Assembly: GCF_030815415.1 (NCBI RefSeq) | Contig: NZ_JAUSWW010000001.1 | Location: forward strand, 8,618,001-8,682,000 | Reading direction: 5' to 3' | Origin: Streptomyces canus | GTDB lineage: Bacteria > Actinomycetota > Actinomycetes > Streptomycetales > Streptomycetaceae | Length of the DNA stretch: 64,000 nucleotides | Shown: positions 34,927-43,446 of the stretch, piece after piece | How positions within the stretch are numbered: the first letter of the stretch is position 1 | Layout of the letters: every line of letters begins with the position of its first letter | Made by a program: the position numbers and the translations under genes | Notes under the pieces: model-generated | Told to the model about the DNA's origin: nothing | Database searches by the model: none | Seen by the model: only the letters and a program-made list of their open reading frames with translations

Positions 34927-36707
34927 GCCGTCTCCTCGATCTCTTCCAGTACGCCCGTCAGGGCGTCGTCGTCGGTGGACTGGGTCTCGCGGGTCACGAC
35001 CGCGCGGTACCGGGGTTCCTTGTGCACCAGTTCGCGGTGCACGCCCACGGCCACGACCTCGCCCTCGTGCACCAGCACGACCCGGTCCGCACGGTCCAGG
35101 AGCAGCGGCGACGAGGTGAAGACCACGGTCGTGCGGCCGGAGCGCAGGTTCCGGACGCCCTCGGCGATCCGGGCCTCGGTGTGCGAGTCGACGGCGGAGG
35201 TCGGCTCGTCCAGGACCAGTACCTCCGGGTCCGTGATCAGCGACCGGGCCAGGGCGAGCCGCTGGCGCTGGCCGCCCGACAGGGAGCGTCCGCGTTCGGT
35301 GATCCGGGCGTCCAACGGGTCCTCGGTGCCGAGCGAGCCCTGCACGAGCGCGGCGAGGACGTCGTCGCACTGCGCCGCCGTCAGCGCCTCCCTCGGGTCG
35401 ATGTCACCCGAGGCGGGCACGTCGAGCAGCTCGCGCAGCGTGCCGGACAGCAGGACCGGGTCCTTGTCCTGGACGAGGACGGCGGTCCGCGCGACCGAGA
35501 GCGGCAGCTCGTCCAGCGGCACCCCGCCCAGCAGCACGGACGTCCCCTCCTCGGCGGGGTGGCCGCCGAGGCGTTCCGCCAGCAGTCCCGCCGCGTCCGG
35601 GTCGCCGCACACCACGGCGGTGAGCCGGCCGGACGGCGCGAGCACACCGGTCGCCGGGTCGTACAGGTCTCCGGACGGCGCGTCACCGGCCAGCGAACCC
35701 TCCTCGGACGTGGCGCGCTCCAGCGACAGCACCCGCGCGGCCCGGCGGGCCGAGGGGCGCGAGAAGGAGTACGCCATGGCGATCTCCTCGAAGTGCCGCA
35801 GCGGATAGGTGAGGATCATGACCGAGCTGTAGGTGGCGACGAGTTCACCGATGGTGATCCGGCCCTCGCGGGCCAGTCCGACGCCGTGCCAGACGACCGC
35901 GATCAGCAGCAGCCCCGGCAGCAGCACCTGGATCGCGGAGATCAGGGACCACATGCGGGCGCTGCGCACGGCGGCATGGCGCACCTCCTGCGAGGCGCTG
36001 CGGTAGCGGTCGAGGAAGAGCTCCTCGCCTCCGATGCCGCGCAGCACCCGCAGTCCGGCGACCGTGTCCGAGGCCAGCTCGGTGGCACGGCCCGCCTTCT
36101 CCCGCTGGAAGTCGGCGCGCCGGGTGGCGCGGGGCAGCAGCGGCAGTACGGCGACCGCCAGCACCGGCAGACCCACGGCGACCACGACGCCGAGCGCCGG
36201 CTGGTAGACCACCAGGCCCACGCAGACGATCACGACGGTGAGCGCCGCGGCGGTGAACCGGGAGACGGCCTCCACGAACCAGCCGATCTTCTCGATGTCA
36301 CCCGTGGAGACGGCCACGACCTCACCGGCCGAGACCCGTCGGGTGAGCCCCGAGCCCAGCGAGGAGGCCTTGCGGGCCAGCAGCTGCTGGACGCGGGCGG
36401 CGGCGGTGATCCAGTTGGTGATGGCGGTGCGGTGCAGGAAGGTGTCGCCGATCGCGCTGCCGGCGCAGGCCAGTGCCAGCAGCCCGCCCGCGAGGGCGAG
36501 CCGGCTGCCGGACCGGTCGACGACGGCCTGTACGGCGAGTCCCACACAGAACGGCAGGGCGGAGACGGACACGAAGTGCACCAGTCCCCAGGCCAGGGAC
36601 CTGAGTTGGCCGCCCAGCTGATTCCTGAAGAGCCACCACAGGAACCGGGGACCCGAGCGCGCGTCCGGCACACCCGGGTCGGGATACGGAAGGTCGTGAA
36701 TCTGCAT
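34923..36707 (-). CDS. ABC exporter subunit A (membrane + ATPase), no Walker A
   Basis: 594 residues. N-terminal exporter membrane domain (about 20-320; LRSLAWGLVHFVSVSALPFC starts helix 1). In the ATPase domain the expected GxxGxGKS/T is absent: the equivalent stretch is VVCGDPDAAGLLAERL. Downstream motifs are good: LSGGQRQRLALARSL and Walker B VLVLDEPTS, with a degenerate H-loop region (FTSSPLLL, no His). It therefore can supply a signature motif but not bind the ATP phosphate itself. Start 36707 (MQIHDLPYPD); the ribosome site is weak. First gene of the two-gene exporter operon, divergent from the L,D-transpeptidase gene. Confidence 0.9.
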   Translation of the reverse strand: MQIHDLPYPDPGVPDARSGPRFLWWLFRNQLGGQLRSLAWGLVHFVSVSALPFCVGLAVQAVVDRSGSRLALAGGLLALACAGSAIGDTFLHRTAITNWITAAARVQQLLARKASSLGSGLTRRVSAGEVVAVSTGDIEKIGWFVEAVSRFTAAALTVVIVCVGLVVYQPALGVVVAVGLPVLAVAVLPLLPRATRRADFQREKAGRATELASDTVAGLRVLRGIGGEELFLDRYRSASQEVRHAAVRSARMWSLISAIQVLLPGLLLIAVVWHGVGLAREGRITIGELVATYSSVMILTYPLRHFEEIAMAYSFSRPSARRAARVLSLERATSEEGSLAGDAPSGDLYDPATGVLAPSGRLTAVVCGDPDAAGLLAERLGGHPAEEGTSVLLGGVPLDELPLSVARTAVLVQDKDPVLLSGTLRELLDVPASGDIDPREALTAAQCDDVLAALVQGSLGTEDPLDARITERGRSLSGGQRQRLALARSLITDPEVLVLDEPTSAVDSHTEARIAEGVRNLRSGRTTVVFTSSPLLLDRADRVVLVHEGEVVAVGVHRELVHKEPRYRAVVTRETQSTDDDALTGVLEEIEETA

Positions 36708-36843
36708 GACGGATGACGTCCCAGTGGCTCGTGTCAGGGGGGTGGGGGGACCGCGGACGGCGGTAGCAAACCGTGAAAGGTTCGCGTCATCGCGGGGTCG
36801 GAGGCAAACGGTTTTCCGGTCGGGCGGATGCGACCATGGCGGG

Positions 36844-37554
36844 GTGGCGAGCGATGGACGACGTGCGGTGGCCTGCGGGATCCTCCTGGCGGCCCTGGCC
36901 GCCTGCGCGAGCCCCCGGACCGAACCGGCGAAACCCGCGGCGAGACCTACGGCCGCCGCCCCCGCCGCAGCCCCCACCGGCGTCCCGGGCATCGGCGACC
37001 GCTTCCGGCACCGCATCCCCGACGACTCCCGCCAGATCGTCGCGGTCTACGGCGACGGCAGGAACTCGCCGGACTCCACGGTCGTTCTCTACACGAAGCA
37101 CGGCTCCGCCTGGGAACGCACCCGCAGTTGGCCCGCGCACAACGGCAAGAAGGGCTGGACCACCGACCACCGCGAGGGCGACAAGCGCAGCCCTGTCGGC
37201 GTGTTCACCCTCACCGACGCGGGCGGCGTCCTGGAGAACCCCGGCTCGAAACTCCCCTACACCCGCTCCACCGCCTTCGCGGCCCCGCGCTGGTGGGCCG
37301 AGTCCCACTGGCACGACTTCGACTACGTCATCGCCATCGACTACAACCGGGTCAAGGGCACCCCGCCGAACGACCCCACCCGGCCCGGCGGCGACGCCAA
37401 GGGCGGCGGTATCTGGCTGCACATGGACCACGGCAGCGGTACGTCCGCCTGCGTCAGCCTGTCCAGATCGGCGATGCGGTACCTGCTGCGCACGCTCGAC
37501 CGGGACCGGCATCCTGTGGTGGTGATGGGGGACAGGGACGGCCTGGCGAGCTAG
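36844..37554 (+). CDS. Lipoprotein L,D-transpeptidase-family protein
   Basis: 236 residues. The lipoprotein signal CGILLAALAACASP has Cys near position 22 as lipobox. The catalytic domain is a YkuD-like fold: RSPVGVFTLTDAGG, then GGGIWLHMDHGSGTSACVSLS, where His and Cys of the H...S-x-x-C pattern are the active pair (the usual HG before Cys is replaced by GTSAC). Such enzymes form 3-3 peptidoglycan crosslinks or modify the wall outside the membrane. The GTG at 36844 is preferred over the in-frame ATG at 36706, which would place the signal internally. Its TAG stop (37552-37554) lies inside the end of a hairpin element. Confidence 0.85.
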   Translation: MASDGRRAVACGILLAALAACASPRTEPAKPAARPTAAAPAAAPTGVPGIGDRFRHRIPDDSRQIVAVYGDGRNSPDSTVVLYTKHGSAWERTRSWPAHNGKKGWTTDHREGDKRSPVGVFTLTDAGGVLENPGSKLPYTRSTAFAAPRWWAESHWHDFDYVIAIDYNRVKGTPPNDPTRPGGDAKGGGIWLHMDHGSGTSACVSLSRSAMRYLLRTLDRDRHPVVVMGDRDGLAS

Positions 37555-37719
37555 TGCCGCGGCAGGCAACGTTTGCCCCGTCGCGACGCCCGGCACGCAC
37601 TCTCGCCGCACCGGCCGAAAGCCCAAGTACGTCCAGTACGAGGGCTTCCGGCCGGCACGCCGAGAGCACGCACCGGACGCCGCTCCTTGACGGGCAAACG
37701 TTGCCTGCCGCGGCACTAG
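37551..37719. mobile_element. MITE-like hairpin element with 28-bp perfect terminal inverted repeats
   Basis: Left end 37551-37578 (CTAGTGCCGCGGCAGGCAAC...) and right end 37692-37719 are perfect 28-bp inverted copies. The 113-bp interior is itself an imperfect palindrome centred near 37635, so the whole 169 bp can fold into one long stem. It encodes no transposase. The outermost CTAG at both ends may be a 4-bp target duplication of the YTAR type made by IS5-family transposases (inference). The left end supplies the stop codon of the L,D-transpeptidase gene. Confidence 0.82.
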
Positions 37720-37776
37720 CACTCGCGGGGGAGGCGTCATTGCGGAAGGCACCCGACTCGCCGTAGAACACCGGCC

Positions 37777-39408
37777 ATGAAGAGACGGATCATCATGTCC
37801 ATGCTCGCCGGAGCGACCCTCCTGGCGAGCACCCTCCTCGGGGCGACCCCCGCCCAATCCACCGATGCGCACGTCCAGTCAAGCGGCAGGCCCACTCAAT
37901 TCACCGACGTCCCCCCCGAGTTCGGCTCCGACTGGCACGACCCCATCACCGCCGCCCCACCCGTCACCAGACCCTCCGGCAGGTCCTGTGACGTCACGCT
38001 CGCCGAGGCGCAGTTCCGTGACTTCGCGCCGTACAAGGGCACTTACACCCCGCCCGAGGGCTGCGGCGACCGCTGGAGCAAGGTCGTGCTGCGGATGGAC
38101 GGCAAGGTGAAGGGGCGTCAGTACGACCGGCTCGGCTATCTGCACGTCGGCGGGATCGAGATCTTCCGTACGTCGACCCCGCAGCCGTCGCCCGACGGGA
38201 TCGAGTGGTCGGTCGAGAAGGACGTCACGCGCTACAGCGACACCTTCCGCTCCGGCCACGACGTCGAGATGCTCATCGGGAACGTCGTCGACGACACGTA
38301 CACCGGCATCATCGACGTCAAGGTCACCCTGACGTTCTACGCCGGCCGCCCCGCCGCGACCCCCGACCGGGTCCTCACCCCGACCGACGGCACGATCACC
38401 ACCCCGCGCAACAGCGAACGCATCGTCGCCGAGGTGTACGCCACCGGATCCGGCGGCGGCTGCGAGGAGTACTGGTATCTGACGGTGCCCGACGAGGCGC
38501 CGTACTCCTGCAAAGCGACGGGCGGCCCCTACCGCGAGGTGCAGATCAAGGTCGACGGCCGACTCGCCGGGATCGCCGCGCCGTTCCCGCACGTGTGGAC
38601 CGGCGGCTGGTCCAACCCCTTCCTCTGGTACGTCGTTCCGGGACCGCGCGCCTTCGACGTCAAGCCGATCGAATACGACCTGACGCCGTTCGCCGGGATA
38701 CTCAACGACGGCCGTCCCCACCGCATAGAGGTCGACGTCGTCGGCGTCCCCGAGGGACAGACCGGCTGGAGCGCCCCCGTGAACGTCCTGGTCTGGCAGG
38801 ACGCGAAGAGCACGCGGGTCACCGGCAAGCTCACCACGCACACCGTCGGCGACCTCGCCGACTCCTCGACGTACGCCCCCGGTTCGGAGCACCGCCTGGA
38901 CACCGAGGGTGCGCACCGGCTCACCGTCGCCGGATACGTCGACACCTCGCACGGCCGGGTGACCACCACGGTCCGGCGCGCGCTCAGCAACACGTCCACC
39001 CACCGCTGGACCGACGGCGAGAACGTCGACGCACTCCAGGCCACCTGGGCGGACGACGAGTCGGTCACCGTCGACGGACGGGGCCCCGCCCGCACCACGC
39101 GTACGCATCGGACGTACACCATGGACGGCACCACCACGCTCGGTGCGGACGACCGGCTGCGGACCGTGCTGACGCTCGGCGACCGGGCCGCGGTCACCGT
39201 CACGCGCCATGGCCGCCGAACAGCGTGGTCGCGGCTCGACGACACCTACACCGGCGATGCCACCTGGACCGTCAACGTCCCGCGCGACCAACGGCACGCG
39301 GTCGGCACGACGAGCGAGCGCTACCGGCTGTACGGACCGGAGGGCTGTTACGACCGCTCCCTGACCAGTGTTCAGGGGGTGCTCACCGAGGATCGCCGAG
39401 GCTGCTGA
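37777..39408 (+). CDS. Secreted peptide-N4-asparagine amidase A (PNGase A)-like protein
   Basis: 543 residues. A signal peptide (MKRRIIMSMLAGATLLASTL, ending PAQS) directs export. The body matches the PNGase A family (PF12222): WSKVVLRMDGKVKGRQYDRLGYLHVGGIEIFRTSTPQP near 100-135, DVEMLIGNVVDDTYTGIIDVKVTLTFY, and VDGRLAGIAAPFPHVWTGGWSNPFLWY near 270-300. PNGase A removes N-glycans from glycoproteins and is best known from plants and fungi. Here it would act on host or environmental glycoproteins (inference). It starts 57 nt after the hairpin element; convergent or co-directional neighbours give no pathway context. Confidence 0.87.
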   Translation: MKRRIIMSMLAGATLLASTLLGATPAQSTDAHVQSSGRPTQFTDVPPEFGSDWHDPITAAPPVTRPSGRSCDVTLAEAQFRDFAPYKGTYTPPEGCGDRWSKVVLRMDGKVKGRQYDRLGYLHVGGIEIFRTSTPQPSPDGIEWSVEKDVTRYSDTFRSGHDVEMLIGNVVDDTYTGIIDVKVTLTFYAGRPAATPDRVLTPTDGTITTPRNSERIVAEVYATGSGGGCEEYWYLTVPDEAPYSCKATGGPYREVQIKVDGRLAGIAAPFPHVWTGGWSNPFLWYVVPGPRAFDVKPIEYDLTPFAGILNDGRPHRIEVDVVGVPEGQTGWSAPVNVLVWQDAKSTRVTGKLTTHTVGDLADSSTYAPGSEHRLDTEGAHRLTVAGYVDTSHGRVTTTVRRALSNTSTHRWTDGENVDALQATWADDESVTVDGRGPARTTRTHRTYTMDGTTTLGADDRLRTVLTLGDRAAVTVTRHGRRTAWSRLDDTYTGDATWTVNVPRDQRHAVGTTSERYRLYGPEGCYDRSLTSVQGVLTEDRRGC

Positions 39409-39587
39409 AGGCAGTTGTGTGCGATGCGTCACTCAGGGACGTGATTTACGCGGCGGAAACACGGCGGTCTTGCGGGAGATCAACGGCGCCTTCAAAGTGA
39501 TCGCCACGGAAGCCGCTTTCCGTATCGCAGAAGTCCCCGACGTCCCCTCGGGGCCTCTGTGCAACGACGTCCCCCCAAGGAGTGCCC

Positions 39588-40988
39588 GTGCCGCCGTCCG
39601 TCCCGTCCCTGCCGCGACGCGTCGCACGCATACTGCGTACCTCACTCTTCGCCCAGGTCGCCGTCGCGCTGGTCCTCGGCATCGTTGTCGGAAAGCTCTG
39701 GCCCGACTTCGCCTCCGACCTCCAGCCGCTCGGCGACGGCTTCACCCGGCTCATCAAGACGATCATCTCGCCGCTCGTGTTCTGTGTGGTCGTCGTCGGT
39801 ATCGCCAAGGCCGGTGACCTCAAGGCCTTCGGCCGGATCGGGCTCAAGGCCCTGATCTGGTTCGAGGTCGCGAGCACGCTGGCCCTGATCATCGGTCTCC
39901 TCGCGGCCAACCTCGTCCAGCCGGGCTCGGGGATGAACGTCGACCCGTCCACGCTGAACAGCGCGGCGGTCGACGCGAAGACCGGCGGCGGCTCGCTGCC
40001 CTCGACAACCGAGTTCATCGTCAACGCGATCCCCACCAGTTTCATCGGCGCCTTCGCCGAGAACGAGCTCCTCCAGGTGCTCATCCTGGCCTGTCTGGTG
40101 GGTGCCGCGCTGCTCCACCTCGGCCACACCAAGGTGCCGAAGGTGCTGCCCGCCATCGAGCAGGCCCAGGAGATCATCTTCGCGGTCGTCGGCTTCATCA
40201 TGCGCCTCGCCCCGATCGCGGTGTTCGGCGCGATGGCCGTCCTGATCGGCCAGTACGGCCTCGGGGTCATCGAGACCTACGCCAAGCTGATCATCCTGTG
40301 CTACGCGGCCGCCGCGCTCTTCATCGCGCTGCTCGCCGTCGCCCTCAAGGCGGTCACCGGGCTCAGCCTCTGGAAGTTCCTGCGCTACATCCGTGAGGAG
40401 ATGCTGCTCGCGCTCGGCACGGCGTCCACCGAGTCCGTCATGCCGCGTGTGATGCAGAAGCTGCGCAAGGCCGGCGCCCGCGACGACGCCGTCGGTCTGG
40501 TGCTGCCGACCGGCTACTCCTTCAACCTCGACGGCGCCTCGCTCTACCTCTCCATCGGCACGCTGTTCATCGCCCAGGCCGTGGGCGTCGACCTCAGCCT
40601 CGGCCAGCAGATCACCGTGGTGCTGGTGCTGATGCTGACCAGCAAGGGCATGGCGGGTATCCCCGGCTCGGCCTTCCTCGCCCTGTCCGCGACCGCCTCC
40701 TCGCTGGGCGCGATCCCGGCCGGTGCCGTCGCCCTGCTGCTGGGCGTGGACCGCATCATGGACTCGATGCGCGTCGTGACCAACCTGCTCGGCAACTGTG
40801 TCGCCGTCTTCGCGGTGTCCCGCTGGGAGGGCGCGCTGGACCTGGAGAAGGCCAAGAGGGTCCTGGACGCGGGGGAGGCCGACCCCGAGCCCGGCACTGA
40901 CCCCGCCCTCGAGCCGGAAGAGGCCGAGAACCCGATCGCCGCGGTACCCACCCAGAAGGCCAAGGAGACAGCCTCCGAAGCCAGTTGA
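39588..40988 (+). CDS. dctA: C4-dicarboxylate/cation symporter (DAACS family)
   Basis: 466 residues. Membrane protein with about eight helices and two re-entrant hairpins: HP1 serine-rich TASTESVMPRVMQKL and the NMDGT-equivalent TGYSFNLDGASLYLS near 310-325, then TSKGMAGIPGSAFL as HP2. These are the substrate- and Na-binding elements of glutamate/dicarboxylate carriers (SDF family); the pattern fits succinate, fumarate and malate import. The GTG at 39588 has AAGGAG 5 nt upstream and beats the in-frame GTG at 39582 that overlaps that site. The C-terminal tail is acidic. It ends in a strong terminator. Confidence 0.94.
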   Translation: MPPSVPSLPRRVARILRTSLFAQVAVALVLGIVVGKLWPDFASDLQPLGDGFTRLIKTIISPLVFCVVVVGIAKAGDLKAFGRIGLKALIWFEVASTLALIIGLLAANLVQPGSGMNVDPSTLNSAAVDAKTGGGSLPSTTEFIVNAIPTSFIGAFAENELLQVLILACLVGAALLHLGHTKVPKVLPAIEQAQEIIFAVVGFIMRLAPIAVFGAMAVLIGQYGLGVIETYAKLIILCYAAAALFIALLAVALKAVTGLSLWKFLRYIREEMLLALGTASTESVMPRVMQKLRKAGARDDAVGLVLPTGYSFNLDGASLYLSIGTLFIAQAVGVDLSLGQQITVVLVLMLTSKGMAGIPGSAFLALSATASSLGAIPAGAVALLLGVDRIMDSMRVVTNLLGNCVAVFAVSRWEGALDLEKAKRVLDAGEADPEPGTDPALEPEEAENPIAAVPTQKAKETASEAS

Positions 40989-41003
40989 CGGCAACTGAAC
41001 GAA

Positions 41004-41040
41004 AAAGGAGGGCCGCGGCGACCAGCCGCGGCCCTCCTTT
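41004..41040. terminator. Bidirectional intrinsic terminator
   Basis: A 16-bp perfect stem, AAAGGAGGGCCGCGGC (41004-41019) and GCCGCGGCCCTCCTTT (41025-41040), around a 5-nt loop. A-tract on the left and T-tract on the right allow it to work for both dctA and the convergent marR gene. Confidence 0.88.
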
Positions 41041-41047
41041 CATGCCC

Positions 41048-41506
41048 TCAACAGCGCTTCCCCGGCTCGGGCACGGCTCCGTCCACCAACGTGTCCAGCA
41101 ACCCGCCCAGCACCTCGCGCTGCTCCTCCGTCAGCGGCGCCAGGATCTCGGCCGCCGCCGACCTCCGAGCCCCCCGCAGCTCGCGCAGCGCCTTGTGCCC
41201 GTCGTCCGTGAGCTCGATCCGGATGACCCGCCGGTTCGTCGGATCCGGCACCCGTCGTACCTTGCCGCTCGTCTCGAGACCGTCGACCAGCGACGTCACC
41301 GCGCGCGGCACGACCTCCAGACGCTCGGCCAGATCGGCCATGCGCGGCGGCGAGCCGTAGTGCGCGAGGGTGCGCAGCAACCGCGACTGGGCAGGAGTGA
41401 CACCCAGGCCGCTCTGCTCGATGTGCCGCTTCTGGATCCGGTGCACGCGCCGCGTGAACCGCAGCAGCTGCTCGGCGAGCGGGCCGTCGGAATCGGGGGT
41501 GGTCAT
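41048..41506 (-). CDS. MarR-family transcriptional regulator
   Basis: 152 residues. Winged helix: VTPAQSRLLRTLAHYGSPPRMADLAERLEVVPRAVTSLVDGLETSGKVRR, then the wing DPTNRRVIRIELTDDG, both standard for MarR. The divergent neighbour is an ABC exporter 94 bp away, and the gap contains an ACAAT-rich palindrome, so it probably represses itself and the exporter until a ligand is bound (inference). It ends at the shared terminator with dctA. Confidence 0.93.
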   Translation of the reverse strand: MTTPDSDGPLAEQLLRFTRRVHRIQKRHIEQSGLGVTPAQSRLLRTLAHYGSPPRMADLAERLEVVPRAVTSLVDGLETSGKVRRVPDPTNRRVIRIELTDDGHKALRELRGARRSAAAEILAPLTEEQREVLGGLLDTLVDGAVPEPGKRC

Positions 41507-41530
41507 ACGGGAACAATAACAGGACCATGT

Positions 41531-41555
41531 TCATTGTGAGTGTAGGTAACAATGA
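41531..41555. promoter_or_regulatory. Candidate MarR operator
   Basis: TCATTGT (41531-41537) and ACAATGA (41549-41555) are perfect inverted arms with 11 bp between. Another ACAAT half-site lies at 41513-41517. The site is in the 94-bp divergent marR/exporter region; assignment to the MarR protein is by position. Confidence 0.6.
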
Positions 41556-41600
41556 GCTAAGGTCCGTGAGTCCCTCACGACGAGTCTCCCGAAGGAGCCC

Positions 41601-43403
41601 ATGCACCCCGACAACGAACCCGCCAGGCCGTCGCCCGGCGACTCCGAGGAACAGCCCCGCCAGGTGCGCCGCATCCTGAAGCTGTTCCGCCCCTACCGCA
41701 GCCGGCTGGCCGTGGTCGGCCTCCTGGTCGGCGCCGCGTCCCTGGTCTCGGTCGCCACTCCTTTCATGCTGAAGGAGACGCTGGACGTCGCGATCCCCGA
41801 GGGCCGCACCGGCCTGCTCAGTCTGCTCGCGCTCGGCATGATCCTCAGCGCCGTGCTGACCAGCGTCTTCGGCGTCCTGCAGACCCTGATCTCCACGACG
41901 GTCGGCCAGCGCGTCATGCACGACCTGCGCACCGCCGTCTACGACCGCCTCCAGCGCATGTCGCTCGCGTTCTTCACGCGCACCCGCACCGGCGAGGTCC
42001 AGTCCCGCATCGCCAACGACATCGGCGGCATGCAGGCGACCGTCACCTCCACCGCCACCTCGCTGGTCTCCAACGTCACGAGCGTGGTCGCCACGATCGT
42101 CGCGATGATCGCCCTCGACTGGCGCCTGACCGTGGTCTCCCTGCTTCTGCTGCCGGTGTTCGTGTGGATCAGCCGCCGCGTCGGCAACGAACGCAAGAAG
42201 ATCACCACCCAGCGCCAGAAGCAGATGGCCGCGATGGCCGCCACGGTCACCGAATCCCTCTCGGTCAGCGGCATCCTCCTCGGCCGCACCATGGGCCGCT
42301 CCGACTCGCTCACCCAGTCGTTCTCGGACGAGTCCGAGCGCCTGGTCGACCTCGAAGTCCGCGCGAGCATGGCCGGCCGCTGGCGCATGGCCGTCATCAC
42401 GATCGTCATGGCCGCGATGCCCGCCGTCATCTACTGGACCGCGGGCCTCGCCCTCCAGATGGGCGGCCCGGACGTCTCGATCGGCACGATCGTCGCCTTC
42501 GTCTCGCTCCAGCAGGGCCTGTTCCGCCCGGCGGTCAGCCTGCTCGGCACCGGCGTCCAGATCCAGGCCTCGCTCGCGCTCTTCCAGCGCATCTTCGAGT
42601 ACCTCGACCTGCCGATGGACATCACCGAGCGGGAGCGCCCGGTCCACCTCGACACCATCAAGGGCGAGGTCCGCTTCGAGGACGTCGAGTTCGGATACGA
42701 CGGCAAGAGCGCCCCCATCCTCGACGGCATCGACGTCACCGTCCCCGCGGGCGGCAGCCTCGCGGTCGTCGGCCCGACCGGCGCCGGAAAGTCGACGCTC
42801 GGCCACCTGGTCCCGCGGCTGTACGACGTGACGGGCGGCCGCGTCACCCTCGACGGGATCGACGTGCGCGACCTCGACTTCGACACGCTCGCCCGCGCGG
42901 TCGGCGTCGTCTCCCAGGAGACGTACCTCTTCCACGCCACCGTCGCCGACAACCTGCGCTTCGCCAAGCCCGACGCCACCGACGAGGAACTGCACGCGGC
43001 GGCGAGAGCGGCCCAGATCCACGAGCACATCGCCGGTCTGCCCGACGGCTACGACACGGTCGTCGGCGAGCGCGGCCACCGCTTCTCCGGTGGCGAGAAA
43101 CAGCGCCTGGCCATCGCCCGGACGATCCTGCGCGACCCGCCGGTCCTGATCCTGGACGAGGCGACCAGCGCCCTGGACACCCGTACCGAAGCGGCCGTCC
43201 AGGACGCCATCGACGCCCTGTCCGCCAACCGCACCACGCTCACCATCGCGCACCGGCTGTCCACCGTCCGGAGCGCCGACCAGATCGTGGTCCTGGACTC
43301 CGGGAGCGTGGCCGAGCGCGGCACGCACGAGGAGCTGCTGGAGAAGGACGGACGGTACGCCGCCCTCGTACGCCGGGATGCTCAACTGGAACCGACAAGC
43401 TGA
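41601..43403 (+). CDS. ABC multidrug-type exporter, fused membrane and ATPase domains
   Basis: 600 residues. Six-helix exporter domain (about 25-320), then a fully canonical ATPase domain: Walker A GPTGAGKST near 392, Q-loop VVSQETYLF, signature FSGGEKQRLAIARTIL, Walker B VLILDEATSALD and H-loop TIAHRLSTV. All sites are intact, so it can work as a homodimer, in contrast to the asymmetric pair at 33-37 kb. The ATG at 41601 has GAAGGAG 5 nt upstream. Divergent from marR and probably controlled by it. Confidence 0.95.
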   Translation: MHPDNEPARPSPGDSEEQPRQVRRILKLFRPYRSRLAVVGLLVGAASLVSVATPFMLKETLDVAIPEGRTGLLSLLALGMILSAVLTSVFGVLQTLISTTVGQRVMHDLRTAVYDRLQRMSLAFFTRTRTGEVQSRIANDIGGMQATVTSTATSLVSNVTSVVATIVAMIALDWRLTVVSLLLLPVFVWISRRVGNERKKITTQRQKQMAAMAATVTESLSVSGILLGRTMGRSDSLTQSFSDESERLVDLEVRASMAGRWRMAVITIVMAAMPAVIYWTAGLALQMGGPDVSIGTIVAFVSLQQGLFRPAVSLLGTGVQIQASLALFQRIFEYLDLPMDITERERPVHLDTIKGEVRFEDVEFGYDGKSAPILDGIDVTVPAGGSLAVVGPTGAGKSTLGHLVPRLYDVTGGRVTLDGIDVRDLDFDTLARAVGVVSQETYLFHATVADNLRFAKPDATDEELHAAARAAQIHEHIAGLPDGYDTVVGERGHRFSGGEKQRLAIARTILRDPPVLILDEATSALDTRTEAAVQDAIDALSANRTTLTIAHRLSTVRSADQIVVLDSGSVAERGTHEELLEKDGRYAALVRRDAQLEPTS

Positions 43404-43446
43404 AGATATGCCGGGTTAGTAACGATATGGGGGTTACCGTGCCCGC

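Noticed and set aside
36706..36843. Upstream in-frame extension of the L,D-transpeptidase gene (ATG at 36706)
   Set aside because: It would place the lipoprotein signal more than 45 residues inside the protein and overlap the ABC exporter start; the GTG at 36844 is more sensible.
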